From assembly GCA_963575645.1 (NCBI GenBank), contig OY754476.1:4092001-4156000 (forward strand): a stretch of DNA of 64,000 bases, written 5' to 3'. A program made the translations under genes and the position numbers. The notes below the pieces were generated by a model. That model was not told where the DNA came from and searched no databases. It saw only the letters and a program-made list of their open reading frames with translations. This document shows, in pieces, positions 24,301 to 35,631 of the stretch; within the stretch, counting starts at the first letter, position 1; the number at the start of each line of letters is the position of its first letter. The DNA is from Xanthostigma xanthostigma (taxonomy: Eukaryota; Arthropoda; Insecta; Raphidioptera; Raphidiidae).

Positions 24301-27300
24301 CAGCGTTTCTAGCCTCGTGTGCAGTGGCCTTCAAAAAAATTAGTAGGGATCCCATTAGTTCTGACTTTCCCAGAACAGTTCTGGGTTTATAATAGTTCTA
24401 AAGTTCGGAATGACAAATCATAAAAAAATATAATGGTGCGTACAGACATTTTGACTTCCACGGTCAGAATTCTATCTGGCCTGGCAGTGTGAGGATGTGG
24501 AGTGGAACCGTTTATTTCTTCATCCCCTTTCCCTTTAATGAGATCCCTACATTAGTGTTTCATTGTATTTGATGTACAGTTAAAACATCTGTGGCCGAAC
24601 ACTAGGAAAAAAATGAAGACACTTAAAAAAAGTTTTTTTTTTGTACAATTTGCATTTATAGAAAACCAAAGTTCCCCTTCTGTTTGTGGAAATTCATGCT
24701 TAAATAATAAAAATGTAATGTGAAAATCAACTGTGTAACAATGTGATATAAATGTGTAATCTTGTAAATTGTCAGCCTTGTCCTATATACCCCTAAAGTT
24801 CATTCCATTTTGTTAGTAGATAAGAAATTTATAAAATTATTATTCAGCGAAGTTGGGCCATGCGGTCGATAGCAAAGTCAACATGTTATGCGTTGTACTC
24901 TGTCAACACCTAAAATGATGACCAGTTTCAAACTGCAATAACTTTTGAACGTATCGCTCGATTTGAATGAGTTTTTTTTTTATTTGAAAGGTGTCTATGC
25001 TTTGTCAATATTTCTGTACGTGCTCTGCCCATTTTGGCGCTCTTCCATTTCGGCTGTAAAGAATAACGCTAATGCGCGTTTTCTTCATACACTTTGAAGC
25101 TTGCTGTGGGGTAACTTTGGTGTTAAAAGCAATAGAAACACGAATAAAAAAAAACAAATGCTCAGAGCAGACGAGGCTACACGTTCCTTTTGTTTAAAAT
25201 TAATTTATTTTGTCGGTGTACCCCACAGCAAGCTTCAAAGTGTATGAAGAAAACGCGCATTAGCGTTATTTTTTACAGCCGAAATGGAAGAGCGCCAAAA
25301 TGGGCAGAGTACGTACAGAAACATTGACAAAGAATAGACGTTTCAAATAAAAAAAACCTCATTAAAATCGAGCAATACGTTCAAAAGTTATTGCAATTTG
25401 AAACTGGTCATCATTTTATGTGTCGCGTTTTTTTTGCCGGTCAGTGTAGAGGAGGGGTATGAGACTCCTATTAACATGGCACAACTTCGCTTGTAACGAA
25501 TAACAAGAGTAACTATAGTGTTATTAATTTACAAATCACCAATCAGCAGATCTATGTAACTCTCGCGACTTAAAAACAAAAAAATATATTTAAATTACAT
25601 CTTACCAATTTATCGTCGTAGAAACCTTGGTCATCAGTACGTTGCTGCCCTAGGAGTCGGTCTGTTTCTAAATCCGTGTCGGCTTCTTCTATAAGGAAAG
25701 TTTATAATGAACAATAACAACGTTGAAAAAACTTTAAACAAAAAAAAAAAAAAGACGGGTTGCACTCCGGGAGTGCCGGCAGAAGTGAAAACTTAAATAT
25801 TAACGTCTTACGAATTTTCGATCAAAATGGTTTGTATCATAGATTGCATTTTTATGTACGATATTTCAACGCTAGATGTCTAACGTTATATAAATAAAAG
25901 TTTCCGTCTTACGAGTATAGATGTACAGTCAAACCGCATAGTGGGTGAGAACTGGGTAAGGTGTCCTGACGCCTGACGCGAGTTTAACATTTTTTACCGA
26001 TTACAAAAAAAGTGTACAACGTCGCTAAAGAAGTTTTCACTTCAAAAATTAATTGAAACTGACCTTCTTCTCCGACTTCTTCGCCGCTTAATGCTTTTCT
26101 CACGCTTTCGGTGTCTCTACCGGTACTGGTGTTGGATAATCCACATTGCCTATACGTATAAAAATAATTCACTAAAATGCCATTTCCCATCTCCTCTCTC
26201 TCTGTGTGTGTATTTTTAACATACCTGGGTACCCAAACGGGACTAGCCGTGGGCTGTTCTCCCGGGCTAGTTGGTGTTGGAGCTGAGCTATGAGGTAAAG
26301 TTTTGGTCCGTTGTAAGGCCAATCTAATATCCTGTATGGCTGCTTCAACACGGCCGGGGCTTGTTTGAGAGTCGCCTCCGCTTGGTCTTCTATGAGGTGC
26401 GGGTGCCGGAGGGGGTGGAGTCATTTCCAATGCTGAAAACACAGTATTACTAACAACTGTGAAATCGATATTTAAAAGAGATATCTGCAGTTTATATAGC
26501 TTACAGAGTGGATCAGCGTTTGTTATTTCCGGTATGTTATCTTCAAAGGAGTTTTCAACTGTTTCACTACAGACGACAACTTCTACAGGCGGGGTATTGA
26601 TTAAAAACCCGTTATTTTCTTGTTTTTGCTGTTTATTAGTGCATTCATTTTCTGTTGAACTGTTAGTCATCGTGCTTACAGTAACAACATTGTCATTGTG
26701 ACTTCTTTGTATTAATTCACGTTCGATTTCAGTTATTTGTCTTTTCATTAAAAGAACGGTCGGATTGTTATTATCTGTATCGCTTGCATGTCCGGAAGAT
26801 AAGCCATCTTCCAATACGGGCATGCTTGAATATAACCGTAATGAATCTGTAGGAGCTGCTAAATCACCACTGGAGCCTAACAATCCTACAGAAGATGGAC
26901 CTAATTCATTATCTATGAGCATTAACGACATTTCACTGTCTAAATCCCCACAGTTAGAATCACAGTCAGTCGTTTCTGGGGATAATGTAAAGTTGCGACT
27001 ATGTCCGACCTGTAAGCCGACCTCTGTCTCACCAAGATCGCCGCTCGAACCCGTTCCGACAGATAGATCCAAAAAATTATTTTCATGTTCTACTATTTCG
27101 TGTTCCTAAAAAAAATGCAACGCTACGAGTTAATTACTCCGATCAACAATTTTAAATAAAATAGGCTATTGACACTTAACCTGTATTCTAGGAAAGTCGC
27201 TGATATTTTGAGGTTTTCTAGGCGATTCCATGTGAGTGGTGAAATCATTTTGATCCGGTCTACCTTTAGCTAAGCGCTGGCCTACATATGAACTTCCCGA

Positions 27301-30300
27301 GTCTGTGCCACCTGCTTGACGATGCAATTCATAATCTAAATCCTGCAAGTTAATATTTATCGTAAGCGTAAATTCCGCGAGAAGCGTCAAAGATTAGATT
27401 ACCTGGAATTCGGATTCTCCAAGTGGATTTTCGTCATCCGGTGGACATTTAAAAAATTCTTCTAGCACTTTCCTAGTTTCCGAAAATTCATAAAGATAAT
27501 CAAACGTAGACGCCATAGGCGGTGATATATCGGTTTCAGACGACGTCACATTGTTTTGCGATTCAGATTCTCCCGGCGTGGTTAAAATTCTTTGCGGGAA
27601 ACCGGGTCTCGGGGGATAAACGGAAGGCGACGCCAACAAACTATGAGCACTGGGTAACATCGGATGATTGGTTTGATTAGATTCATTTTGTCTGGGCCCG
27701 TATCGTCTCGGAGAACCCTCGTAAACGGCAATCGGTAAATTGCCTATTACCTGGGCTACTTTATTGTTAGGCTCCGGCGATAAGGAATCGCCGTCAAAAT
27801 CAGATACGGACGCCATGACTTTGAAGAAATCCGTCGCGGTACGATGATACGGTGACGGTGCAGGAGATTCGCCTCTACTCGAATTGTTGTCTCTGTCCGT
27901 TTCTGATTGCGAACGATCGGTTTTATTATTAGGGCACAAATCGAGGCGCAAGCCTTGCCACTCGTCGCCGATGTCGTCAAAAACAACTACTTCTCCACCC
28001 GAAACGACAGCCATGTTTCTCGATGGATTTATCAAACTTTCTACATCACTATTTGAAGACACATAAGCTAGGTTAGGTTTGCTGACGAAACCGCTACTCG
28101 TTACAGGCCTTTGGTGTCGAACAGAACAAATTTCAGTGGAGAAAACAGTTTCTGTTATTTCACGCGATGCATTTTTATGTTTCTTGGAATCATTACTACA
28201 ACGAGATCGCAAATCCCATATTCCTTTCTTTTTGTCTGTGTATTCGCCTATATAACGTGATTTTCTAGCTGCTTTTGTTCGACTCTGAGAATAAATTTCC
28301 CGGCCGCCGGCTATTTCAATTATCCTGCAAATTAATACTAAGTATTAATTCTTTTTTGCTTCCAAAATTTTAAACACTATTATAAAGTGTGCAAATATTT
28401 TGTCCATTTATATATAAGTATGCATGCAAGGTTATACCTAGAGTCACGCAATTTGTACGTTCCTCCTTTATTACTGGTCAGTATTATCACTTGATTATCT
28501 TTAACTGAGTCATCGTCTTCTCCTTCACCCTCGCCATCGTCGGACGAGAAAGACGGCCCTCCTTCTAAATCTTCCTCTTCGTCGACACCGTGGTCGTTTC
28601 CTTCTTTAGCGACATCTAAGTCCGAAGGCTGGACGATTTGCTTTTGTTCTTTTTCACTATCGCGGCGATCCCTACTATCGTTGCTACTTTTACTGCGTTC
28701 CGACGCCGATCTACCGAATCAACATTCAACTGTTACTGTTCTAACCGACCACGCATAACTATCATCGCGATCGTAATGTCTGTTTGTTCCGAGCCGATTT
28801 TAAAAATTATCAAACAACAAACACATACCTATCGGAATCATTGAGATCCATGTCTATCGAGGCGTTATGTTCCGAATTGGGAACAATGACAACGGGGTTC
28901 AGATTGACGTCTGATCTCGGTCTACACTTCTTAAACAATTTTGTTATTTGATCGGCGTTCACCGCATCCACATTTCCTCCCCCGCCACCTGCCCCCGCCC
29001 CGTTGAACATGTCGCCATTATCCAGCTGTTGAAGGCTCACACTAACACTGGTCATCTCGGCCCTACCGAAACCATTCAGGACGTGTTGGCTGTCCCACCT
29101 ATATATATGAATAATAAAATTTTGAAAAGTTTTACACACCTCTACAATTATTCAAATTGGAACAAATATCACTCTTCAAAACTTGGTCATTCACTACACT
29201 TGACTATAATTTCAAATTCTCCCCCCTCCCCCCCATAATTACATATATTTTAAGCTGACCTAAGCCCGAGTCATTAACAAAAATTATAATAATACATATC
29301 GACTTTTAAATCTATACTAATATTACATAGATGTAAAGTTTGGATGTAGGAGGTAATCTCCGAAACTACTCATCCGATTTAAAAAAAAATTTCACCAACG
29401 TTTGAAATGCACACAGGCTAGATATTATCGCGTTAAAATAAAAGCGCTTTTCGTGGAAACCAATTTTGATTTTAAAACGTAAGTCGACAAAAAAAAAAAC
29501 GATGACAATCTATAAATTAGACCGAAGCCGGGTCGGGCCAGTAGTAGTTAATAAAAGTTATCGAGTTATGAATAATTTATTTTTGTGTTTCGATTTGCAA
29601 GTGGAATGTTATATGAGTCGCCTACACTTATTTAAAGAAGACTATAAAGACTATAACCGTAATTTAAAATAAAAACCGCGCTATACACTAAATTCAAAAA
29701 TAAGGGAAGTTCATACTAAACATACTATTTCAAAATAGTATTGTAATCAGAATTAAAATAGAAATAAAATTTAACACGAACTTACTTCACATGATATATT
29801 TATGTAACCAATTTTTGACTGGATAATTAACAGTTCTGTAAAGAAGAAAAAATACGGTAACTCACTTTTGATAAAAACTAACGTTATTTATATTAAGTAA
29901 ATTAATGTTAATGAAGTTATTTTGATACGTGATACAGTATCGCTAAACCAAATCACACTCAGTGGAATATTAAACAAGCAACGGTGTGAATCATCAGACA
30001 ACAACAGGAGTCACATATTTAGGGGTTGTTTTAAAATACGTTATATTGAAATAAAAACTTCTAAATTCAAAATAATGAATTATATCACACCACACAGTAG
30101 TTTTATTAATTTTATGATTATTATTATTATCTATAAATTTAAGTATGACTGCAATGGTTATTTTAATTATTAAAAATACTGTAACGCAAGTATTACAAGT
30201 ATACGACCTAAATTTCAAATCGACTTTGTGAAAAACACTATTGAAAAACTAAGAACTCAAAATAAAGCAAATATTTCTGTAAAAACAAGAAAATGATGCA

Positions 30301-30411
30301 GCATAAATCAAATATTACAATATTTCGATTTTAAAGAAGCAGTGCTATAAAAAGGCAAAGCGAATTCAAAAATGAAATAGAAAAAAAATACCTCATTTCA
30401 ATTATGTCCAT
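15320..30411 (-). CDS. X11L: X11/Mint adaptor (APBA family), PTB + two PDZ domains
   Basis: Neuronal adaptor that binds APP-type cytoplasmic tails through its PTB domain and further partners through two PDZ domains. Coding exons, 5' to 3': 30411-30392, 29098-28829, 28710-28438, 28324-27403, 27342-27181, 27105-26505, 26432-26225, 26149-26064, 25688-25606, 23014-22730, 20588-20552, 20317-20178, 17043-16792, 16707-16192, 16116-15976, 15391-15320. All phases agree; the sum is 4,068 nt (1,355 aa). The N-terminal ~1,000 residues are low-complexity and acidic/Ser/Pro-rich. The PTB follows ([11 protein letters not shown] ... [16 protein letters not shown] ... [11 protein letters not shown]), then PDZ1 ([19 protein letters not shown] ... 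[14 protein letters not shown]), PDZ2 ([24 protein letters not shown]) and the invariant tail [12 protein letters not shown]. Exon 17735-17337 is an alternative PTB half. The first exon (MDIIEM) is inferred from phase and donor only; alternatively translation starts at the Met in [10 protein letters not shown]. The PTB-PDZ part is certain. Confidence 0.93.
15451..15954. mobile_element. hAT MITE copy 1 (504 bp) in last X11 intron
   Basis: Terminal inverted repeat TAGTGATGTGCCGGAT, flanked by ATTCATAC and ATTAATAC (8 bp, 7 matching), as in hAT elements. A long internal palindrome is built on CACATCGACCTTTGGAAAGA. It lies 21 nt downstream of the X11 5' splice site at 15975. Without the insertion, that intron would be about 72 nt. 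Confidence 0.88.
16117..16191 (-). other. 75-nt stop-free in-frame intron inside X11 PDZ2
   Basis: Between NGV and ICSLLRGG the genomic frame stays open through 25 extra codons, bounded by GTATGC at 16191 and CCGCAG at 16117. Removing them restores the family sequence [12 protein letters not shown]. Because 75 is a multiple of three and there is no stop, retention would insert 25 hydrophobic-rich residues into PDZ2 without a frameshift. Confidence 0.85.
17337..17735 (-). CDS. X11L: X11 alternative exon: second version of PTB first half
   Basis: A 399-nt exon, phase 0 at both ends (acceptor TATTGCAG|GAG, donor AAG|GTCCGT). It encodes an acidic linker ([19 protein letters not shown]) and then [16 protein letters not shown], a run of basic residues (RKRRKRLKK) and [10 protein letters not shown]. 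This parallels the canonical exon 20317-20178, [15 protein letters not shown] ... [12 protein letters not shown]. Both join in phase to 17043 ([17 protein letters not shown]). Replacing the microexon plus canonical exon with this one gives a 1,429-aa protein. Use in place of the canonical half would change the PTB beta-1 to alpha-2 region. Inclusion of both also stays in frame but would interrupt the domain. The donor is weak, which fits regulated use. Confidence 0.78.
20178..20317 (-). CDS. X11L: X11 canonical PTB first-half exon
   Basis: A 140-nt exon encoding [19 protein letters not shown] and on to [12 protein letters not shown], ending at donor AAG|GTAGAA. YLGSTQL and MMQA-EAVSRIK are signature stretches of X11/Mint PTB domains. 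It enters in phase 1 (completing a Gly codon from the microexon at 20552) and leaves in phase 0 into exon 17043-16792. Confidence 0.9.
20552..20588 (-). CDS. X11L: X11 37-nt microexon
   Basis: The exon sits between TTTTTAG and GTAATTTT and encodes [12 protein letters not shown] plus the first base of Gly. It bridges exon 22730 (phase 0 out) and exon 20317 (phase 1 in), which no other visible segment does. The product [20 protein letters not shown] reads as a continuous X11 sequence. Confidence 0.82.
21501..21793. repeat. Near-perfect 134-bp hairpin in X11 intron
   Basis: Arms 21501-21634 and 21659-21793 are inverted copies, with one substitution and two single-base length differences in homopolymers. 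A 24-nt spacer (21635-21658) lies between them. The arms end in GTGGGGCGCT. No target duplication or transposon ends are evident. It lies in the intron between exon 22730 and microexon 20588, so the pre-mRNA would fold into a long double-stranded stem. Confidence 0.92.
22159..22495 (+). mobile_element. MITE, GCACTCCGGGAGTGC family, copy 1
   Basis: It begins TGCACTCCGGGAGTGCCGGC followed by AGAAGTGAAAACTT and ends AAGAAGTTTTCACTTC, so GAAGTGAAAACTT is a terminal/subterminal inverted repeat. It is shared at both ends with 25761-26043. Target duplications are unclear and the superfamily unknown. It lies in an X11 intron. Confidence 0.7.
23908..24326. mobile_element. TIR element, GCACACGAGGCTAGAAAC ends
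   Basis: The left end CACGCTGCACACGAGGCTAG and right end complement CACTGCACACGAGGCTAG form terminal inverted repeats continuing through AAAC. The interior is GC-richer and has repeated CTAG motifs. No clear target duplication is seen. Probably a non-autonomous DNA transposon in an X11 intron. Confidence 0.65.
24343..24550. mobile_element. Short TIR element, GTAGGGATC ends
   Basis: GTAGGGATCCCATTA at the left and TAATGAGATCCCTAC at the right are inverted repeats. ATTA flanks both sides. A 208-bp MITE-like unit. Confidence 0.55.
24905..25446. mobile_element. Tc1-like long-TIR element, copy 1
   Basis: Arms of about 200-230 bp mirror each other: CACCTAAAATGATGACCAGT at the left, its complement before CGCGTTTTTTTTGCCGGTCA at the right. 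They meet around CCCCACAGCAAGCTTCAAAG. The copy at 34873 preserves complete CACTGACCGGCAAAAAAAAC ends with TA on its right flank, suggesting Tc1/mariner. The left end here is eroded. Confidence 0.7.
25761..26043 (+). mobile_element. MITE, GCACTCCGGGAGTGC family, copy 2
   Basis: It has the same ends as 22159-22495. It lies in the X11 intron 26063-25689, with its right edge only 20 nt inside the 5' splice site (donor at 26063). Without it the intron would be about 92 nt. Confidence 0.72.
29311..29484 (+). mobile_element. Helitron-like repeat fragment, copy 2
   Basis: It begins TCTATACTAATATTACATAG after an A, with internal CTCCGAAACTACTCATCCGA typical of this repeat type, and ends in a GTCGAC-plus-A-run similar to the 8563-8750 copy. 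It lies in the first X11 intron. Confidence 0.5.
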
Positions 30412-32297
30412 TATAATGCCAGCACGGTTGTAGCTCTATTTATTTATTTACACGATAAAAATCATCTTTAACAAAGCAATACTGTAATATTGAAATAAAA
30501 TAACTGCTCGGGGTGCTTTTCACAGGGTGTATGTGTTAAGGGTATGTGCTCTATATTTCGTAGTCTTTGCCTACAGAGGTCGCAATGTACAACACTTGTA
30601 GAACGGTATCCAAGAGAGTGCGAATCATTGACTGTGCTGTGAAACCGAGAGAGTAAAGCAATGAGGAATTACGGAAGAGCGAGCGAAGCTTATTGACGAT
30701 ATCGTGAAATGAAAAAAGATACTAAATTATGTTCACGTCAAGAGAGAAGGCAGTAAGCGAATACACGTGCAACAAAAACAGATGGAAAATTTTACACAAA
30801 ATCAATAATTTAAAAGCCCAAATTACAAATAAAATGCCAAATGGCCTTACAGAAACTGGAATGTGTCGGCCGCCTGAATATATATTTAGGTCCAAAATTT
30901 TTAAATTTTATTTTATGAAAGAGAAGTACATCTACAAGCATCTATAAAATTTAGACCGAATTTGCGGTTTATTTATTTTCAAATTTAAATTAAACAACGA
31001 TCACTGAACTCTAGTTTATATATACGTATTATTTATTGCATCTTATTAAACGATATTGTTGAAAAAACGCTATTTAACAAAATAAGTACCTACTATATTT
31101 TTATTTAAAGAAATCGTCGATTTCAATCAATTATCTAGATATTAGTATAATAGTTGCTGAATGCTTCTGTATAGCTATAATGCTATGATACTTTAATTAG
31201 TACATTTAATCTAACGGGCATTTATTTATTTACAGTGCAAAAGTACCTATAATAGCTGTAGGCGTTTCAAATGAACACTGATTTTATAACTTTTTCATTC
31301 AAATCAATGTGAAAAGTACATACCTTATTTTAACCAAGCCCAATAAAGTATTACTAATACTTACTAAATGAAAATGTGATTTTTAAGTTTTCTAAGCAAC
31401 AGTCCGGTGCATTTTAAAATTAAAAAACTTAAAATAGGTATTGTCTAGTTAATATGTTTATGGTCATATATCTACACTTTTTAACAGATTTGTATTCATT
31501 AACAACCGCAACTTCACTCAAAAATATATGAACACTTTGTAAAACATAATCACAAATTTGACAACTAGGTATATTAATTAATGATTAATAATTTATATTC
31601 CAAAAACGATCCCGTAATATAAACGCACATATTTCACGTGATGTGAAAGTTAGGTTAGTTTATACAGATCTGTCATACGAATCAGGTTAAGCCGAAAAAA
31701 TAGTCATTTGAGTCCAAAAAACTATTTTTTTATGGCAAGCAATGTTAAATTATTAATTTAATAGACAATCCTGAAAGCACAGTTATATGATTTTAGCAAG
31801 TGGTTTATTGATAATGGCTGTTCTCAAGCTGCCCACTTCCAACTTATCCCGGTGAAATAATTAAATAAATAGCAAATTTTCCATCTGATAAAAAAGCAGT
31901 AACGTTAATGATAGCCCAACTTTTACCTTAAGAGAGCCGAATATTCAAAAAATTAAAAGTTTACTTTTTTCATTACTCACTAATTACTTTCTTGACAGTC
32001 ACTGCAACCAACCTTAATTCATAACATTAAGATATAAAGGTAGGCAACAATGGATTAGTAAAATGCGGCCTTTTGATCAGATTTGTTTTCTAAAATTTGT
32101 ATAACTTTTTAGGATGAATAAACCGTAATAATTTGTAATCACATTTAATTTACAAAATTTAAACAAACTAAAAATTACACAGAAGCTTTATGACTTTTCA
32201 TTCATCAACAAGTTTTTAATATTATAGTTACTTATATTAATTTGTTCACATGTTACATTTTACTGATATATTATTTATTGCGTATTATTTCGCAAGC
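30412..32297. other. X11 upstream region and BORCS8 3' side
   Basis: AT-rich with no coding exon seen. Sequence just right of 30411 should be X11 5' UTR. The promoter cannot be placed. A BORCS8 polyadenylation signal (AATAAA, minus) lies at 32274-32279. Confidence 0.45.
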
Positions 32298-33212
32298 TCA
32301 ATTATGTCTGGCTTGGGACATCATAGATTCTACTCGATTAGCGGTTTCTCTCACCACGTCTGACAACTCTGGTAATTCGGGTAGATCCAACGTAATATGT
32401 GCTGATAATCTTTTATACACAGAATTAGATTCAGGCTTTTTTCGACGCGCTTCTTCGTATTTTAACTGTTGTTTTAAGAAAGTTGCGTTTTTCAAAAGGT
32501 CTTGTATATTTTTAAAACTCGTTTCTGCATTGTCCATTGATTTTAAAGCACTGAAATTGTAAAACCAATAAAAATATCGTTAAAACTCATAGCAAGTAAA
32601 TGTCCGTAAACACGGAACTTCATTAAAGATTTCTTTTATAGGAGTGTGTATAATGTAGGAAAGAATCTGTTCATATTTTCACATACATTAAGGCCTGATC
32701 GTAGAACGATTCATATTCGTCGTTCACGCTCAGGTCTTGTATCGCTCCGCTCATCGAACGATCATTTGAAGCACATTTTGTCCAAACCGAGACTAGATCG
32801 GACCGCCAGTGTTATTGAAGGGAATCGAGAGCAATTCGATAGTGTGGATCAAGTCAATTGTTCGACAAATTTGTTTCTTATTCTAGTGCAACCACTTATT
32901 AAATAATTTTTATAGAATACCTGACTGCATATTCGACATCGTAGCAACGACCTTGCAATTCATGGTGTAATTTTGTAACTTCCACCCTTCGGTCAACCAT
33001 GGGAACCAAAGCTTTTCTGACATGTTCTTGTAATCTATAAAATGCTAAGGATGGTTCGTTTGCAACGATGTGCATATTTTCTGATATTCGCTCAGTAGCT
33101 GCAATTAAAACCGTAGGATCAATAACAGTTATTTTCATAGGCATATGACACTCAAAGCATTACCTTTTTTAATTTTAATTTCTAATTCTGGATCTGGAGG
33201 ATGGGATGACAT
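32298..33212 (-). CDS. BORCS8: BORC complex subunit 8 (BORCS8)
   Basis: A small coiled subunit of BORC, the complex that recruits Arl8 to lysosomes and drives their kinesin transport. Exons: 33212-33164, 33098-32921, 32550-32298; phases 1 and 2 agree. The product of about 159 aa starts MSSHPPDPELEIKIKK. The family signature is ANEPSLAFYRLQEHVRKAL (vertebrates: ANEPSVALYRLQEHVRRSL), followed by EYAV-SALKSMDNAETSFKNI, matching the vertebrate EYACSAVKNLVDSS region. The C-terminal extension after YEEARRKKPES is longer than in human. Intron 1 is only 65 nt. Head to head with SSR2, 856 bp apart. Identification rests on the recognised motif and is strong. Confidence 0.88.
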
Positions 33213-34068
33213 TTTCCGTTTATGTCAAATTACAGTTCTACATTCAACTTTGCATTTAAAAAATGAAAACGTTTTTGAATGACATTTCTTTTATGAATCA
33301 TATTATTTTATCAGATTATGAAATATTAATTTTATTCAATAAAATTCTAAAGGATTTAACCAATTTGACGTACAGACAGAAATGTTTTGATTTCTTGATC
33401 TTAAATGATGTAAAGCTACATTTACACGACGCACTAATTTTAACAAAAAAAAGTAAAGGAAAAACTCAATCTATGTTAATGATTAGGTGTTAGTAGAAGT
33501 TTTGTTCCAAAATGTTTAGGTCTAAAAAAATATTTGCAAATGGGTTTTTAGAAGAAATAGTTCTTGAGTTCGTAAATTACTTAAGCAATTAAACCATTAA
33601 TAATTATTGCTATTATAAATAGGTATATCTCTTTTTTCAGTAGTACCGAATTTTCATTGTCGGTTCTGATTTTTTTTTATAGAATCCGGAAATATCGATT
33701 TTTAAGGCTGGCAACTAGTGGACGCACTCTCCAATCTCTCCAATGACATCACAATTGTCGTGTGCACGTAGCTTTAGTTATTACATGTAAGGTTTTTTAT
33801 GTTGGTAAGCCTTTTGATGTTTTGAATTTTGACGTACGTGGCTGATGTTGGCATGTTATGTGTCTACGTAACTAAATTAGTGAGAGCTGATTACAGTTAC
33901 TGAATAGGTGTTCAGTTCATTGCAAATTAGGTTATTTGAAACGTGTGTGGCTGAATAAATCATTTAGTAAAAACATTAGTCTCAAATTGAATGTAATTTT
34001 CTAAAATAATATATATTTTTAATAGTCATTTATTTTGTGTAATATTTCGTCCATATTTTTACTTCAAA
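33213..34068. promoter_or_regulatory. Divergent promoter region, BORCS8 / SSR2
   Basis: These 856 bp lie between the two start codons in opposite directions, so both promoters should be here. I see no strong TATA box. An open frame of 76 codons at 33263-33493 (plus) is AT-rich, resembles no family known to me and was not called. Confidence 0.5.
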
Positions 34069-34719
34069 ATGTTGAAAAGTATATTGTTTGCATCTTGCGT
34101 TCTCTTCGCATCATGTTACGGCAATTCGGAAGATGAAACTGGTGCAAGATTATTAATTTCTAAACAGATTCTTAATAAGTATTTGGTAGAAAATATGGAT
34201 TTAGTTGTTAAATATACGTTATACAACATTGGAAACTCAGCCGCTACAGATGTACAAATTAATGATAATGGATTTCATCCTGATGTATTTAGTGTTGTTG
34301 GAGGACAATTATCTGCTAGAATTGATCGCATTTCACCTCAGACAAATGTTTCTCATACAGTGGTTGTAAGACCTACCAAATATGGATATTTCAATTTCAC
34401 AGCTGCTGAAGTAACATACAAACCAACTGAAGAAGCAACATCTGTAAGTGTTCATCGTTTAACAATTCATTAAATTGGAAAGCAAAAATTCAATTCAATT
34501 ATTCATTTTCAGCCGCAAGTTTCTGTTACCAGCGAACCAGGCGAAGGAGCAATTATTGCATTTAGAGATTACGATAAGAAATTCTCATCGCATGTACTCG
34601 ATTGGGCTGCGTTCGCAATCATGACGTTACCTTCTTTGGCAATACCATTTGTTTTATGGTATTCAAGTAAGAATAAATATGAAAAACTCAGCAAACAAGT
34701 AATTAAAAAAAATCATTAA
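34069..34719 (+). CDS. SsRbeta: Translocon-associated protein subunit beta (SSR2/TRAP-beta)
   Basis: Type I ER membrane protein of the TRAP complex, which sits beside the Sec61 channel and helps nascent chain translocation. Exons 34069-34443 and 34513-34719, joined in phase 0 (donor TCT|GTAAGT, acceptor CAG|CCG) across a 69-nt intron; 193 aa. An N-terminal signal peptide ([17 protein letters not shown]) is followed by the lumenal beta-sandwich ([37 protein letters not shown]-glycosylation sites NVS and NFT), a transmembrane helix ([20 protein letters not shown]) and a short Lys-rich cytosolic tail. If the intron is kept, the frame stops after nine codons. Polyadenylation signal at 34779-34784. 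Length and order match the family. Confidence 0.95.
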
Positions 34720-34872
34720 TGCAATATTTCGTTAATATTTACCAACAATTTTTGTACGAAAATCGAATTGTTTTCAGTAATAAACAATTAGAAATCAAAA
34801 CTCTTTATTTTTATATCCCTGTGATTAGCATCTGAATACGTCAGTAAGTATAATATATATTATATATACATG

Positions 34873-35631
34873 CACTGACCGGCAAAAAAAACGCAACACC
34901 TAAAATGATAAGTTTCAAATAATTGCAATAACTTTTGAACGTATCGCTCGATTTGAATGAGTTTTTTTTTATTTGAAAGGTCTATGCTTTGTCAATATTT
35001 CTGTACGTGCTCTGCCCATTTTGGCGCTCTTCCATTTCGGCTGTAAAGAATAACGCTAATGCGCGTTTTCTTCATACATAATAAGCTGCGTTTTCTTTTA
35101 GAGCTTGTAACTTTGGTGTTAAAAGCAATAGAAACACGAATAAAAAAAAACAAATGCTCAGAACAGACGAGGCTACAAGTTCCTTTTGTTTAAAATTAAT
35201 TTCTTTTGTCGGTGTACCCCACAGCAAGCTTCAAAGTGTATGAAGAAAACGCGCATTAGCGTTATTCTTTATAGCCGAACTGGAAGAGCGCCAAAATGGG
35301 CAGAGCACGTACAGAAATATTGACAAAGCATAGACCTTTCAAATAAAAAAAAATTGGTTGTCTGTAAAATCGGTTTACGGACGATAGTTTTACGTGATAA
35401 CGTATTCCGCTCGAATATCATATTTAATAATACATGTTGTTACAGGCGGAACGTTACACTTGTTACACTGTTCGGAACGTTATACTTTTTCGTGCATGCA
35501 GCCGGTGTTTCATCAATTTATAAGACGTTATCACGTCAAAAACTCATTCAAATTGAGCGATACGTTCAAAAGTTATTGCAATTTGAAACTGGTCATAATT
35601 TTAGGTGTTGCGTTTTTTTTGCCGGTCAGTG
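34873..35631. mobile_element. Tc1-like long-TIR element, copy 2 (with nested insertion)
   Basis: Both ends are present: CACTGACCGGCAAAAAAAAC at the left and its complement ending GCCGGTCAGTG at the right, followed by TA. Long arms match the copy at 24905. It is interrupted in the right arm by the repeat at 35352-35540. Confidence 0.78.
35352..35540 (+). mobile_element. Repeat nested in the Tc1-like element
   Basis: Comparison with the uninterrupted arm at about 25345-25370 shows extra sequence from TTGGTTGTCTGTAAAATCGG to GACGTTATCACGTCAAA. The same ends occur at 5726-5946. It therefore inserted after the host element and is younger. Confidence 0.68.

Noticed and set aside
33263-33493. 76-codon frame between BORCS8 and SSR2
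   Set aside because: AT-rich codons, no family resemblance, and it lies in a promoter region. A long frame is expected by chance in places.
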